64,000 nucleotides of DNA from Streptomyces natalensis ATCC 27448 (GTDB lineage Bacteria; Actinomycetota; Actinomycetes; Streptomycetales; Streptomycetaceae). Position 1 is the first letter of the stretch, and every line of letters starts with the position of its first letter. The notes beneath the pieces are model-generated. The model searched no databases. It was not told the origin of the DNA and saw nothing but the letters and a program-made list of their open reading frames with translations. Shown here in pieces: positions 23,967 through 32,846 of the stretch. The DNA lies in the NCBI RefSeq assembly GCF_000935125.1, contig NZ_JRKI01000034.1:372001-436000 (forward strand). The letters run 5' to 3'. A program made the position numbers and the translations under genes.

Positions 23967-25229
23967 TTGAATTTCCTACGTGTTCGGATCGGCATCCTCG
24001 GTATGGCCCTGCTGGCGGGGCTGGTGGCACCCGCGACCACGGCGGCGGCCCGGGCCGCTCAGGGCGCCCTGACCCCGACCGTCGAGGAGCAGCGCCTCGA
24101 CAAGGCGGCACCGCAGGAGATACTGCGGCGCTCCGGATTCGACTCCGTGGCCCCGGACTTCGCCCGCGACCTGACCCGGACTCACTCCTTTGAGCAGGCC
24201 CGCGGCATCGTCGTACGCGACGGTACGGCGCTGTGGCGGCACGCCGTCCACCGGGCGCAGGGGCGGGGCCCCGCGGGCGGCGACCTCAGCCGGGACGACG
24301 ACCGGCCGCTGTACTGGGCGCGGCTCGGGATGACGCGGGACGTGCGCACGTGGGAGCCGGACTTCGGGATCGGTGACGCGCAACGCTCGGCCCTGCTGGA
24401 CCAGTTGGAGCGGACCTCGCGCGGCCGGAGCGACATCCGCTACCCTTCGCGCGCCACGGGCATCAAGCGCATTCTCGTCACCGGCTTCGACCCGTTCACG
24501 CTGGACCAGGACATCAGGATCTCCAACCCGTCCGGGGCCGTCGCGCTCGCTCTCGACGGGAAGGTGATCCAGACCGACTCCGGACCGGCCCGCATCGAGG
24601 CCGTCACGTTCCCGGTGCGCTGGCAGGACTTCGCGAACGGGACGGTGGAGCGGACGCTGGCGCCGTACCTGCCGAAGGTCGACCTGTACACGACGGTCAG
24701 CCAGGGCCGGACGGGCCGCTTCGACGTCGAGCGGACGAACGGGGCCTGGCGCGGCGGCTACCCCGACAACGACAACATCAGCAGCACCGGGACCATCCCG
24801 GTCGCCGCCCCGGCCACACCACCGCAGTGGACGACGACCACCCTCCCCTACAAGGCGATCGTGACCGCGCACACCGGCCGGTTCCCGGCCTACGACCACA
24901 CCGAGGTCACCGAGATCCCGACAGGGAGCACCGAACCCGTCGTACGCCCCGACGGCCCCACACCGGGCTCCACGGCCCGCGAGGGCGGCGGCGGCAACTA
25001 CCTCTCCAATGAGATCGCCTACCGCGCGACCCTGCTGCGCGACCGGCTGGGCCTGCACGACACGCTGCCGGGCGGGCACGTGCACACACCGGTGCTCCAG
25101 TTCGGCGCCGGCAACACCGATCCGGCGACCGGAAAGATCACGGATCCGCAGTTCGTGCGGAACCGGCTGGCCATCATTGCGCAGCTACGGTCGATCCTGA
25201 CGACGGCGGCGAATACGGCGCTGAAGTGA
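23967..25229 (+). CDS. Secreted pyroglutamyl-peptidase-like (C15) protein
   Basis: The 420-residue protein has a Sec signal (RVRIGILGMALLAGLVAPATTAAARA), an N-terminal helical region and a C15-like domain from about 170. The latter starts with RILVTGFDPF, the hallmark of pyroglutamyl peptidase I, and keeps SNPSGAVALAL and the late NYLSNEIAYRATLLRDRLG and GHVHTPVLQ. In classical enzymes the catalytic Cys lies in the motif TAGRYLCN; here that position reads YLSN, with Ser for Cys, while the His appears kept in HVHTP. It may thus be a Ser-dependent or inactive variant. TTG at 23967 is chosen because it supplies the basic start of the signal; GGAAGGA lies 11 bases before it. Confidence 0.75.
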   Translation: MNFLRVRIGILGMALLAGLVAPATTAAARAAQGALTPTVEEQRLDKAAPQEILRRSGFDSVAPDFARDLTRTHSFEQARGIVVRDGTALWRHAVHRAQGRGPAGGDLSRDDDRPLYWARLGMTRDVRTWEPDFGIGDAQRSALLDQLERTSRGRSDIRYPSRATGIKRILVTGFDPFTLDQDIRISNPSGAVALALDGKVIQTDSGPARIEAVTFPVRWQDFANGTVERTLAPYLPKVDLYTTVSQGRTGRFDVERTNGAWRGGYPDNDNISSTGTIPVAAPATPPQWTTTTLPYKAIVTAHTGRFPAYDHTEVTEIPTGSTEPVVRPDGPTPGSTAREGGGGNYLSNEIAYRATLLRDRLGLHDTLPGGHVHTPVLQFGAGNTDPATGKITDPQFVRNRLAIIAQLRSILTTAANTALK

Positions 25230-25350
25230 CGTCGTCCCCGCCCGCGTTCCCGTCGCCTCGCGAGGTCAGTAGGTGTCGCTGGTGTGGTGGGGCCGGGAAG
25301 ATCGCGCAACCCGCCGCCCGTTGTACGCCGAGGAGGCCCCGCTTCCCGCA

Positions 25351-25545
25351 TCAGTTGGCGTGATAGCGGCAGTACTCGTCGTCGCAGCCGCCGGGCTCCC
25401 ACTGCTCATCGATCCGCCACAGCAGCCCTTGCTCCTGGGGGGTGTTGGGCAGGCGGCACAGAACGTCGGTGGGAGAGTAGATCGGGCGGGCGTCGTCTTC
25501 GATGTGCTCGGGGTCGGTGCGGTAGAAGTCGTCGCGGCGGTCCCA
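25351..25545 (-). pseudogene. C-terminal fragment of an unknown gene, opposite to the LAHTG gene
   Basis: The minus strand from 25545 to a stop at 25351 reads as a coherent acidic protein end: WDRRDDFYRTDPEHIEDDAR, then YSPTDVLCRLPNTPQEQG and CDDEYCRYHAN. Such codon use and charge pattern differ from the nonsense translations of other frames. The frame stays open further right only because it shadows the surface-protein gene. I infer a truncated gene end joined near 25550 to the surface-protein gene in opposite orientation. No family is recognised. Confidence 0.4.
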
Positions 25546-25560
25546 GGGAAGGGTGTCTGG

Positions 25561-26682
25561 GTGAACCTCAACCCGGACCAGCCCGACCGCGTCATGGACT
25601 CCAAGTTCGCCTCCACCGATGCAGGGCGGGTGCTGCTGGAGGCCGACCTCCAGATGAAGCACGACTTCTTCAAGACGATGGACCCCAAGACCGACCTCGG
25701 ACGCCGCTTCTGGGCCGCCCTCCCGCGGGTCGACGGGCGTCCGTGCTTCACCGGCATCCGCAACTGGATCGAGCCCAAGCCCGCCAAGGTGCGTGAGCAG
25801 GACGGCGGCATCTACATCCTCGATGCCCCCCTCGGCCTGAAGTCCGTCGAGCAGGACTTCTCCACGCAGCCCGGCGGCGGCGAAGGCGTCTGCCACCCCA
25901 CCAAGGCGCAGCGCGACCAGGCCCAGCGGGTCATCAACCGGATGATCGTCCCCGCGGTGGAGAAGACCATCAACACCGCCGGCCAGTACGCCGACCTGCG
26001 CCGCGTCTACACCTCCCGCGTCGCAGCCGAGTACATCCGCCCCCAGGACGCCACTCAAACCAGCGACTACCACCACATCATCAACAGCAACGACGTGAAG
26101 CGGTGGCCGCTGCGCGCACCCCACCAGAACTGGGACAAGGACAAGCTGTTCCAGAAGTACCGGAACATCTTCATCAACGGCGAGTTCAAGTACAACGTGG
26201 ACACCGCCCAGGGCGTCCAGGTGATGATCGTCGGCGGCGTCGACTTCTCCAAGGCTCCCAAGCGCAACATCACCCGCCTCCGCTTCCGCGCCCAGAACCA
26301 CTATCTGCCGCGCCAGACCAGCACCTCGGTCAGGGCGGTCACCGATGACATCGAGCGCAAGGGGACGCTGCTGCTCGGCGGCAACTCGAACGGCCACAAC
26401 GACGGCGGCACCGACACCCCCAACCCGCGGCCGACACCGAGCCACACCGGCAGGCCCGACCCGACCGGCAAGCCGTCGGCCCCGGCCCCCGAGCCGTCTG
26501 TCAGCGACTCCGCCGGCTACACCCCCGCCCCCACCCACGACCCGAAGGGCCCCGGCGGCGACCTCGCCCACACCGGCTCCGACACCCCCATCAGCCTGAT
26601 CTCCGGAATCGCCGCCACCCTCGCGGCAGCCGGCGGCGCCCTGGTGTGGTGGATGCGACGCCGCCGCACCGCCCAGGAGTAG
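25561..26682 (+). CDS. LAHTG-anchored surface protein lacking its signal peptide
   Basis: From about 25550 the plus strand encodes a long extracellular-looking domain (VNLNPDQPDRVMDSKFAS, EADLQMKHDFFKTMDPKTD, then a Pro-rich linker) and ends with a complete class E sorting signal: LAHTG, a hydrophobic helix (ISLISGIAATLAAAGGALVWW) and MRRRR. The open frame extends left to 25273, but that part has no signal peptide and overlaps the opposite-strand gene end. The first usable start is GTG at 25561. The protein would not be exported as it stands, so this is probably a 5'-truncated gene after a rearrangement. Its original role is unknown; secreted relatives are Streptomyces hypothetical proteins. 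Confidence 0.6.
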   Translation: MNLNPDQPDRVMDSKFASTDAGRVLLEADLQMKHDFFKTMDPKTDLGRRFWAALPRVDGRPCFTGIRNWIEPKPAKVREQDGGIYILDAPLGLKSVEQDFSTQPGGGEGVCHPTKAQRDQAQRVINRMIVPAVEKTINTAGQYADLRRVYTSRVAAEYIRPQDATQTSDYHHIINSNDVKRWPLRAPHQNWDKDKLFQKYRNIFINGEFKYNVDTAQGVQVMIVGGVDFSKAPKRNITRLRFRAQNHYLPRQTSTSVRAVTDDIERKGTLLLGGNSNGHNDGGTDTPNPRPTPSHTGRPDPTGKPSAPAPEPSVSDSAGYTPAPTHDPKGPGGDLAHTGSDTPISLISGIAATLAAAGGALVWWMRRRRTAQE

Positions 26683-26689
26683 CCAGGCC

Positions 26690-26717
26690 CGTGTCCCGCG
26701 TACGCGGGGATGATCCG
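26690..26717. repeat. Solitary type I-E CRISPR-like repeat
   Basis: The 28-base stretch from 26690 contains TCCCGCGTACGCGGGGATGA followed by TCCG. It has the short palindrome (CCCGCG-ta-CGCGGG at 26695-26708) and the GGGGATGATCC end that are usual for actinobacterial type I-E CRISPR repeats. No second copy is found at spacer distance on either side and no cas gene is in this window. It could be a relic, an isolated leader-end repeat, or chance similarity just after the LAHTG gene stop. Confidence 0.35.
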
Positions 26718-26748
26718 TAACCTGACCGGGCAACACCACCTCACACCG

Positions 26749-26779
26749 AAGGGCTCCACCCAACACGGGTGGAGCCCTT
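26749..26779. terminator. Intrinsic terminator after the LAHTG gene
   Basis: A perfect 13-bp stem (AAGGGCTCCACCC at 26749-26761 with its complement at 26767-26779) closes on the 5-base loop AACAC. It lies about 70 bases after the stop at 26682 and just before the oxygenase frame. It is one of the strongest hairpins in the window. Confidence 0.8.
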
Positions 26780-26958
26780 GACCATGTTTCAGCAGAGCAC
26801 CGTCAGGAGGCGTTCCACGCGGCGCTGCCGCGCTTGCGGTACGGGGCAACGTCGACGTTGCCGAGCTCGTCGAGGTCCGCCACAGCGCCTACAGCCCCGA
26901 CCACGCCCACCTGGCCGGCAGATTACGTACCAAAGCGCTCGACGGCCCCGGCTTCGCC

Positions 26959-27777
26959 GTGGTGACGGGCACGCCTGCCGGCACCATGAGCACCCAGGCG
27001 GCCCAGGAGTTCGCCACGTCGATGCTCCGCCACCTCGGCGAACCGCTTCCCCAGGGCCGGGGCCCGGACACTGCCCTGGGATGGCTGGTCCGGGATGAGG
27101 GCGTCTCGGCGTACACCGACGACCGCCGATTCCACGAGGACGCCTACACCTCCAAGTCACGCGGCTACCTGCACCTGCACAACGACCGGGCAGTCCAGCC
27201 CTTCGGCCAGCAACCCGACTGCGTCGCCCTCCTCATGCACCGGAAGGCCGTGCAGGGCGGCGCTTCCGTCCTGGTGGACGGCTGGGCGGTGCACCGCGTT
27301 CTTCGCGAGTCGTATCCGCACGCACTGGGCCTGCTCAACACGCCGTACCCCGTGGACCGCCGCCACGTCACGCCCCAGGGCGAGAGTCCCGTGGTGCGAG
27401 CGCCGGTGTTCGAGCAGGCCGACGGCCGTGTCCAGGTCCGATGCAACCTCAAACGCATCGAGACCGCCGCCGAACTGACCGGCGAGCCCATGCCACCCGA
27501 TCAACGCGCGGCCGTCGAAACCCTGCGCCAGGTGCTGGCCCGCCCGGAGCTGAAGGTAACGATCCCGCTGGAGGAGGGCGACTGCCTCGTCATCGACGAC
27601 CGGCGCGTCCTGCACGGCCGTACGTCCTATGAGGACCACGCCGACGCCGACCGCCGACGTTGCCTCATACGGGTCATGCTGCGGTGTGTGCCATGCAACC
27701 GGCGATCGAGCCGGAGGAGGTTCCCTTTCGGAAGCTCTCAGTCGTCTACGGCGTCGAATCCTTGCCGGCATTTGTGA
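26959..27777 (+). CDS. TauD/TfdA-family Fe(II)/2-oxoglutarate oxygenase, 5' end uncertain
   Basis: The product has the oxygenase iron site: LHLHNDRA supplies the His-x-Asp pair and RRVLHGR supplies the distal His, with CRRCLIRV-like residues binding 2-oxoglutarate. Such enzymes hydroxylate amino acids or other small molecules. The first possible start codon is GTG at 26959, but plausible coding continues upstream in frame (NVDVAELVEVRHSAYSPDH and RLRTKALDGPGFAV) to about 26845 without any ATG, GTG or TTG. The upstream stretch includes AGA and TTA codons. The gene has probably lost its true start. The last 40 residues after VMLR look frameshifted and overlap the convergent MMPL gene by 40 bases. 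Confidence 0.65.
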   Translation: MVTGTPAGTMSTQAAQEFATSMLRHLGEPLPQGRGPDTALGWLVRDEGVSAYTDDRRFHEDAYTSKSRGYLHLHNDRAVQPFGQQPDCVALLMHRKAVQGGASVLVDGWAVHRVLRESYPHALGLLNTPYPVDRRHVTPQGESPVVRAPVFEQADGRVQVRCNLKRIETAAELTGEPMPPDQRAAVETLRQVLARPELKVTIPLEEGDCLVIDDRRVLHGRTSYEDHADADRRRCLIRVMLRCVPCNRRSSRRRFPFGSSQSSTASNPCRHL

Positions 27778-30122
27778 GCTGACGGTGCGCGCGCCGTCCC
27801 GGTGTCGAAGTCTTCGTGGCCGCCGACCGGTGGTGAGCTTGCCAGGGGGCTGTGCTGCTTCGGGCGCACCGAGGCTGTGTCCGTGGCTACGTTCAGTGTT
27901 TTCGGCAGCCACCAGTTGGCCCGGCCCGCGAGCTGCATCACGGCTGGCACGAGCAGCGCGCGGATGATCGTGCAATCCAGCAGGACGGCCACGGCCAGAC
28001 CGGCGCCCACGATGCGCAGATGACGCAGATCCGACAGCGCGAGCGAGGCCATGACGGTCGCGAATACGACCGCCGCCGAGGTGAACAGCCTTCCGCTGTG
28101 CTGCAGACCGGTGGCCACAGCCATCGGCGTGGAGATTCCTCGGCGGTGCTCCTCGACGATGCGTGACAGCAGAAACATCTCGTAATCCATCGACAGGCCG
28201 AAGGCGACCGAGAACATCAGAGGCGCGATCACATCAGTGACCCCCACACCCGCAGGTCCGAAGGAGGAACCGGCCAGCCATCCCTCTTGAAAGACGGCTA
28301 CCAGGATCCCGAAGGTGGCCATCAGGCTCAGGGCGTTCAGCAGCAGTGCCTTCACCGGAATGAGGACACTGCCGGTGAACATCAGAATGAGCAGGAACGT
28401 GGCACAGGCCGCGAAGCCGACGGCGATCGGCAGTCGGTCGGTCAGCACGTGCTCGATGTCTGCCAGCCGGGCCCCTGGCCCTCCGACGAGTGCCGGCACC
28501 GGCGCGGGAACGCGGCGAAGCCGCTCGGCCAGTCGGCTGCCCTCAGGGGTGAGGGCGTCCCTCGTGGAAGGATCAACCGACAGCCACGTCCCGGCGTGCG
28601 CGGTGAACCGGGTCGCCTGGGCCGGCGGCAGGGCCGACTGCTGCCCTCGGCGGTAGGAGCCGGTCGTTGTGTCCACTCGCCGCACACTTGGGACGAGGGA
28701 GAGTCGGCGGGCGTACGCGTCGAGGGCTTCGGCGGAATGTGTGGCGTGCAGACCGGGGAGAACGACGGACGGCGCGCCAGATGCCGTCGTTGTGAAGGTG
28801 TCGCGCAGTTCCCGGTACGTCTGGGCGACCGGGGAGGACTGCGGAAGCAGTCGGTCGCCGTACAGGCCGAACCGCGTCAGAGCCGCTGGCGCGGCCAGGA
28901 GACCGAGCAGCACGAGCGCGCCGAGCACGACCGCAGCCGGCCTCCTTGTCACCCATACGGCCAGCCGGAACCAGACTCCCTTGGCCCCCTCATGAGCGTG
29001 CACCGTCCCCCGCGGTCGCAGCCGGGCGAAGACGTCCCACCGGTTCACTTCTTTTCCGAGCAGCACCAGCAGCGCGGGGACCACCAGGAGCGCCACCGTG
29101 GCGGAGAAGATGACGACCGCGACGCCGCCGTAGGCGATCGAACGGATCAGCGGCAGCGGGAAGACCAGCAGCGTACACAGGGACACGGCGACGATGGCCC
29201 CGGAGAACGCCACTGCGCGTCCAGCCGTGCGCAGCGTCGTCCCCACGGCCGGGCCAGGAGCCCTTCCTTGCGCCAGCTCCTCTCGGTAGCGACTGACCAG
29301 GAGCAGGCAGTAGTCCACGGCAAGCCCGAAGCCCAGGGCCGTGGTGATATTGACTGCGAATGCCGACACCGAGGTCACGTCGGTCAGCAGGCGCAGGAAC
29401 GCAGTGGTGGTGACGACAGCGAGGACGCCCACCACCATCGGGATCAGCGCGGCCACCGCGCTCCCGAATGTCCACAGCAGGACCGACAGCACGAGGGGCA
29501 TGGTCACGATCTCGGCCAAGCGCAGGCCGCGCTCGCTGAGGCGCTCGCTCTCGGAGAGAACGGCAGTCTCACCCGCCGCGGAGACCCGCAGCGGGCCAGA
29601 CCTCCCGGTGTACCGGGCGATGGCGTCGTCACCGGCCGAACGCACCGCCCGTTCGTCCCCGCGGAACCGGACCAGTACCAGAGCGTGGTGCCGGTCGGCC
29701 GTGCGCAACTCAGAGAGACTGTGCGGCCAGTAGCCACGCACCCATGCGGTGCGGGGATCGGCCGCGAGCCTGTCGGTCAGGTCCCGGCCTGCCCTCGCGG
29801 TCCCGGCTTCGTCGACAGAGCCGGAGGTTTCGGCGAGCAGCAGGAGGTGTGGCTCGCCGACGCCGAAGCGGGAGACCAGCACGGCATCGGCACGGAGAAA
29901 CTCAGCGGAGGCAGGCATGAGGGTTTCAGGCGATAGCCGGCCACCGATCCCGCGCGCTCCCACGGCCGCCACGCACCCCAGCAGACACACCAGGAGCAGC
30001 ACCACGCAGGCGCCACGCCGCGAGCCATGGACGGCGCTGAGGCACCCCCGCACTTCACCACCTGCACCGATCCCGCTGCCCATGCCGAGGTAACGATCGG
30101 CGGCAGACCGTGTCACTCTCAC
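27738..30122 (-). CDS. MMPL/RND-family membrane exporter
   Basis: The 794-residue protein has the MMPL plan: one helix (VVLLLVCLLGCVAAVGARGI), a large extracytoplasmic loop, five helices including ITTALGFGLAVDYCLLLVSRYREEL with the proton-relay Asp-Tyr pair, a second loop, and a second five-helix set with the matching FGLSMDYEMFLLSRIVEEHRRG. Streptomyces MMPL proteins export lipids, siderophores or secondary metabolites, driven by protons. The start is GTG at 30120-30122; an ATG at 30083 is less likely. The end overlaps the convergent oxygenase frame. No regulator lies next to it and the cargo is unknown. Confidence 0.92.
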   Translation of the reverse strand: MRVTRSAADRYLGMGSGIGAGGEVRGCLSAVHGSRRGACVVLLLVCLLGCVAAVGARGIGGRLSPETLMPASAEFLRADAVLVSRFGVGEPHLLLLAETSGSVDEAGTARAGRDLTDRLAADPRTAWVRGYWPHSLSELRTADRHHALVLVRFRGDERAVRSAGDDAIARYTGRSGPLRVSAAGETAVLSESERLSERGLRLAEIVTMPLVLSVLLWTFGSAVAALIPMVVGVLAVVTTTAFLRLLTDVTSVSAFAVNITTALGFGLAVDYCLLLVSRYREELAQGRAPGPAVGTTLRTAGRAVAFSGAIVAVSLCTLLVFPLPLIRSIAYGGVAVVIFSATVALLVVPALLVLLGKEVNRWDVFARLRPRGTVHAHEGAKGVWFRLAVWVTRRPAAVVLGALVLLGLLAAPAALTRFGLYGDRLLPQSSPVAQTYRELRDTFTTTASGAPSVVLPGLHATHSAEALDAYARRLSLVPSVRRVDTTTGSYRRGQQSALPPAQATRFTAHAGTWLSVDPSTRDALTPEGSRLAERLRRVPAPVPALVGGPGARLADIEHVLTDRLPIAVGFAACATFLLILMFTGSVLIPVKALLLNALSLMATFGILVAVFQEGWLAGSSFGPAGVGVTDVIAPLMFSVAFGLSMDYEMFLLSRIVEEHRRGISTPMAVATGLQHSGRLFTSAAVVFATVMASLALSDLRHLRIVGAGLAVAVLLDCTIIRALLVPAVMQLAGRANWWLPKTLNVATDTASVRPKQHSPLASSPPVGGHEDFDTGTARAPSAHKCRQGFDAVDD

Positions 30123-30286
30123 CGCGACCGGGTCCGGCGGTGGACATCAGGACTTGGCCGGCTGCGCTGTCTCAACACCAGGCACCCGACCGGCAACCTC
30201 TCAAGGCATACCGCCAAAGACAAAGACCAAGAAGCCGAGATCCAGGCCGTCCCCGGGGCCGGCATGCGGCGGCGACAAAGCATCGG

Positions 30287-30715
30287 TCAAGAACGTCGGG
30301 AGCGCTCGCGCAGCGGCTCACCGGCCTTGTGCAGATGGCGCAGAACTTCCCCCCCACGAGGTGGCCGGGCTCGCCTCGTGGTACGGGATCCCGAGTTCGG
30401 CGCAATAGTCGCGGACGACCACCTGGGCACGGCGCAGATTCGGGGTCGGCATGCTCGGGAAGAGGTGGTGTTCGATCTGGTAGTTGAGGCCACCGAGGGC
30501 CATGTCCGTGGCGACGCCGCTGCGCACGTTGCGCGAGGTAAGCACCTGGCGCCGCAGGAAGTCGGGGCGCTCCATGCCCGACATCGTCGGCATGCCCGAG
30601 ACATGGAGATTGGCTGCTTCCAGGGTGAGCAGAGGGAAGAACAGCGGAGCCTGGTAGCGGCCGATGAAGCCGGGCAGCCCGCGGTTTCTGTTCTCGACGC
30701 AGCAAACTACAGAGA
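30287..30715 (-). pseudogene. Fatty acid desaturase, truncated and frameshifted
   Basis: The minus strand retains the end of a membrane fatty acid desaturase: GRYQAPLFFPLLTLEAANLH, then DMALGGLNYQIEHHLFPSMP with the third histidine box (QIEHH), and LRRAQVVVRDYCAELGIPYHE. The last part, LRHLHKAGEPLRERS, continues in another frame, so a single-base shift lies near 30355. The first two histidine boxes and the first helices are missing. The 5' break is close to the end of the glycosyltransferase gene. It cannot be functional. Confidence 0.85.
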
Positions 30716-30729
30716 ACTTCCGACTCAGG

Positions 30730-32046
30730 TCACCCGGTCGCCTCCGGCAGATTCTGCTCGCGGCCCGGGCCCTCCGTCGGACGAGGGCAAAGGGCTCTGC
30801 GGACCACGCCCTTGGCCAGGTCCTTGGACCTATACCATGTCCCCACGCCGTACGCTGCCGTCCGGTGACCGAGTCCGCGCAATCGTCCCCTTGTGCCCGC
30901 CCTGCGGTCCAGCAATTCCTGGAAGACTGCCTCGTACATCGCGACGATCCGCGCCGTGTCATACCGGGAGCCCTTCTTCAAGGCTGCTCGGCCCATACGC
31001 TTGCGGCGCTCGTCGTCATTGATCAACTCCAGCATCGCGCCGGCCAACGCATGGGGATCACGCGGCGCGACCAGCAGGCCGTCCACGCCGTGCTCGATGA
31101 TCTCTCCAGGCCCCAGTGGGCAGTCGGTGCTCACGACCGGCAGACCGACCCTCATCGCCTCGACGATGGTCATGCCGAAGGACTCCATGCTCGAGGAGAC
31201 GACCAGCATGGAGCCCTTGGCCATCTCTGGTTCGACGGGCGTGACCGAGCCCATCAACGTCATCGCGTCGTCGAGATCCAGTTGGCTGACAAGCCGTAAC
31301 AGCTTCTCCTTCTCGGGTCCTCCGCCGTACAGCCGGAGGCCCCAGTCCGGCCGCTCGGCTCGGACCTTGGCGAAGGCCAGAATCAGGTCCCCGTACCGTT
31401 TCACAGGAGCCAGCCGGCCGACCGCGACCACATGCTTGGCGTCCAGTGTGCTGGGCGCGATCCCCGGAGGGGGGACACTGTTGGGCATCGCCTGGATCCG
31501 CACACCCGGTAGCCACAGCCTGCGGCGGTAGGAGGCGGCATCGGCTTCGGTGGTCGTCGTGATCGCGTCCAGCCGTGGATACACACGGCGCACTCTGAGC
31601 ACCAACCGGGTGGGATGGGTGTTCAGCGTCAGATGCTCCTGCCCGATCCGCACCAGGCGGCGTGGGGCCTGCCGGGCGATGTGCACGTTCAGGCCCGGTC
31701 GGGTTCCGATCACGATGTCGGCGTCCAAGGCCCGCAGATCGGCGCCGAGCCGTTCGTCTGTCAGTTCACTGTACTGCGGGTAACGGCCGTCCTCGCGTGG
31801 GAAGACCTTCGAGGGGCGCTTGGTGAGCGGGTGATTGCCCTCGTAGGACGCGCTCTTCTTCCGCAGATCCACAAGGAATCGCAGCCGCACTCGCGGGTCG
31901 AGGAAGAGTTGGTGTTCCGTCCGGTACCGGAACACCGAGACGATCTCGACCTTGTGCCGCTCGACCAGGCCGTTGGCCAGATTGAACGTGGTGCGGATGG
32001 TCCCGCCGATTCCGTAGGCGTGGTGGATCAAGAATGAAATGCGCAT
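30730..32046 (-). CDS. Family 4 glycosyltransferase
   Basis: The 438-residue protein is a GT-B retaining glycosyltransferase. The N-terminal acceptor domain starts MRISFLIHHAYGIGGT with the glycine-rich loop. The C-terminal donor domain holds VVAVGRLAPVKRYGDLI and the E-x7-E motif in MESFGMTIVEAMRVGLPVV. It is close to the group annotated as teichoic-acid or poly(glycerol/ribitol)-linked GT4 enzymes, though the acceptor cannot be named here. Codon 250 is TTA (31297-31299), so expression should depend on bldA. It lies 800 bases from a divergent exported PIG-L deacetylase, which suggests a shared glycan substrate. Confidence 0.9.
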   Translation of the reverse strand: MRISFLIHHAYGIGGTIRTTFNLANGLVERHKVEIVSVFRYRTEHQLFLDPRVRLRFLVDLRKKSASYEGNHPLTKRPSKVFPREDGRYPQYSELTDERLGADLRALDADIVIGTRPGLNVHIARQAPRRLVRIGQEHLTLNTHPTRLVLRVRRVYPRLDAITTTTEADAASYRRRLWLPGVRIQAMPNSVPPPGIAPSTLDAKHVVAVGRLAPVKRYGDLILAFAKVRAERPDWGLRLYGGGPEKEKLLRLVSQLDLDDAMTLMGSVTPVEPEMAKGSMLVVSSSMESFGMTIVEAMRVGLPVVSTDCPLGPGEIIEHGVDGLLVAPRDPHALAGAMLELINDDERRKRMGRAALKKGSRYDTARIVAMYEAVFQELLDRRAGTRGRLRGLGHRTAAYGVGTWYRSKDLAKGVVRRALCPRPTEGPGREQNLPEATG

Positions 32047-32846
32047 GCGTCCCTGTTGTTCTTACCGCTACTGCGGACTGCGTGTTCCGTCTTTTCAGGC
32101 TTGGCTCCTGCCCCTCAAGGGGCGGACGTCAACGCCCGTTCGCCCATACGGCCCCGGGGGATTCTCGAAGCGTTCGCGGAGTACGCACGGTCCGCTGGTG
32201 CACCCGGGGCGGCGGACTCGCGTCAAGAACGTCGCTGCCAAAGACTCATAGGGCCTTTTGTGACGGCGTTCGTCAGGAGTCGGCAGCAGGCTGCGGCACC
32301 ACGACGGGCGCCATAGAAGTCACGGACTCCTCGGGAGATGTGCCAGCCGGAACAGCCGAAGCTGTGGCGACCATTGGTGGTTGACGGGCGCGAACATCGC
32401 TGCGCAGTGCTCCGCATCGTTAACCGCTGTGCGCCCTTCCACCCTCTCGGGACGAACCTTGTCAAGAGGCGCTTTCTCCTGGGGGTGGCCGTTACAACCG
32501 TGGCCCGAATTCCTCGGCTGTGGCGGTGAGGACGGTGAGACGAGTTTGCGAGGAGTCAACGAGTCCTGCTGTTCGGCTGCTCAGGTCAGGACGTCGCAGG
32601 CCGCCTGCGGGGCTGGCGGGAATTTCACCCTGCCTTGCTCACAGAACAACCGAGGCAGCCGGCGCGGAGTTGCCAGGGCATGGCGCCGTGCTCCCCGTCA
32701 GTGTGCTCCAGCCTGGCGACGACAGCCGCAGCGGTAACCCGCCCAGGTGAAATGTCGGCCTGCTCAGTTGTCCATGTGATCTATAACCGATGTTCCTTGG
32801 CACACGACAAGTGCTCTGCAGAAATCTGGAGAAAGACGACTGCCTC
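32047..32846. other. Long divergent gap between glycosyltransferase and deacetylase
   Basis: I cannot support a gene in these 800 bases. Minus-strand frames near 32223-32559 are not convincing, although one stretch (CCRLLTNAVTKGPMSLWQRR) looks like something once coding. The region should hold two promoters; no clear boxes or repeats were found. Base composition is lower in G+C towards the right end. Confidence 0.35.

Noticed and set aside
25351..26766. A long minus-strand frame opposite the LAHTG protein.
   Set aside because: Beyond about 25545 it is only the shadow of the plus-strand gene; the clear sorting signal and domain are on the plus strand.
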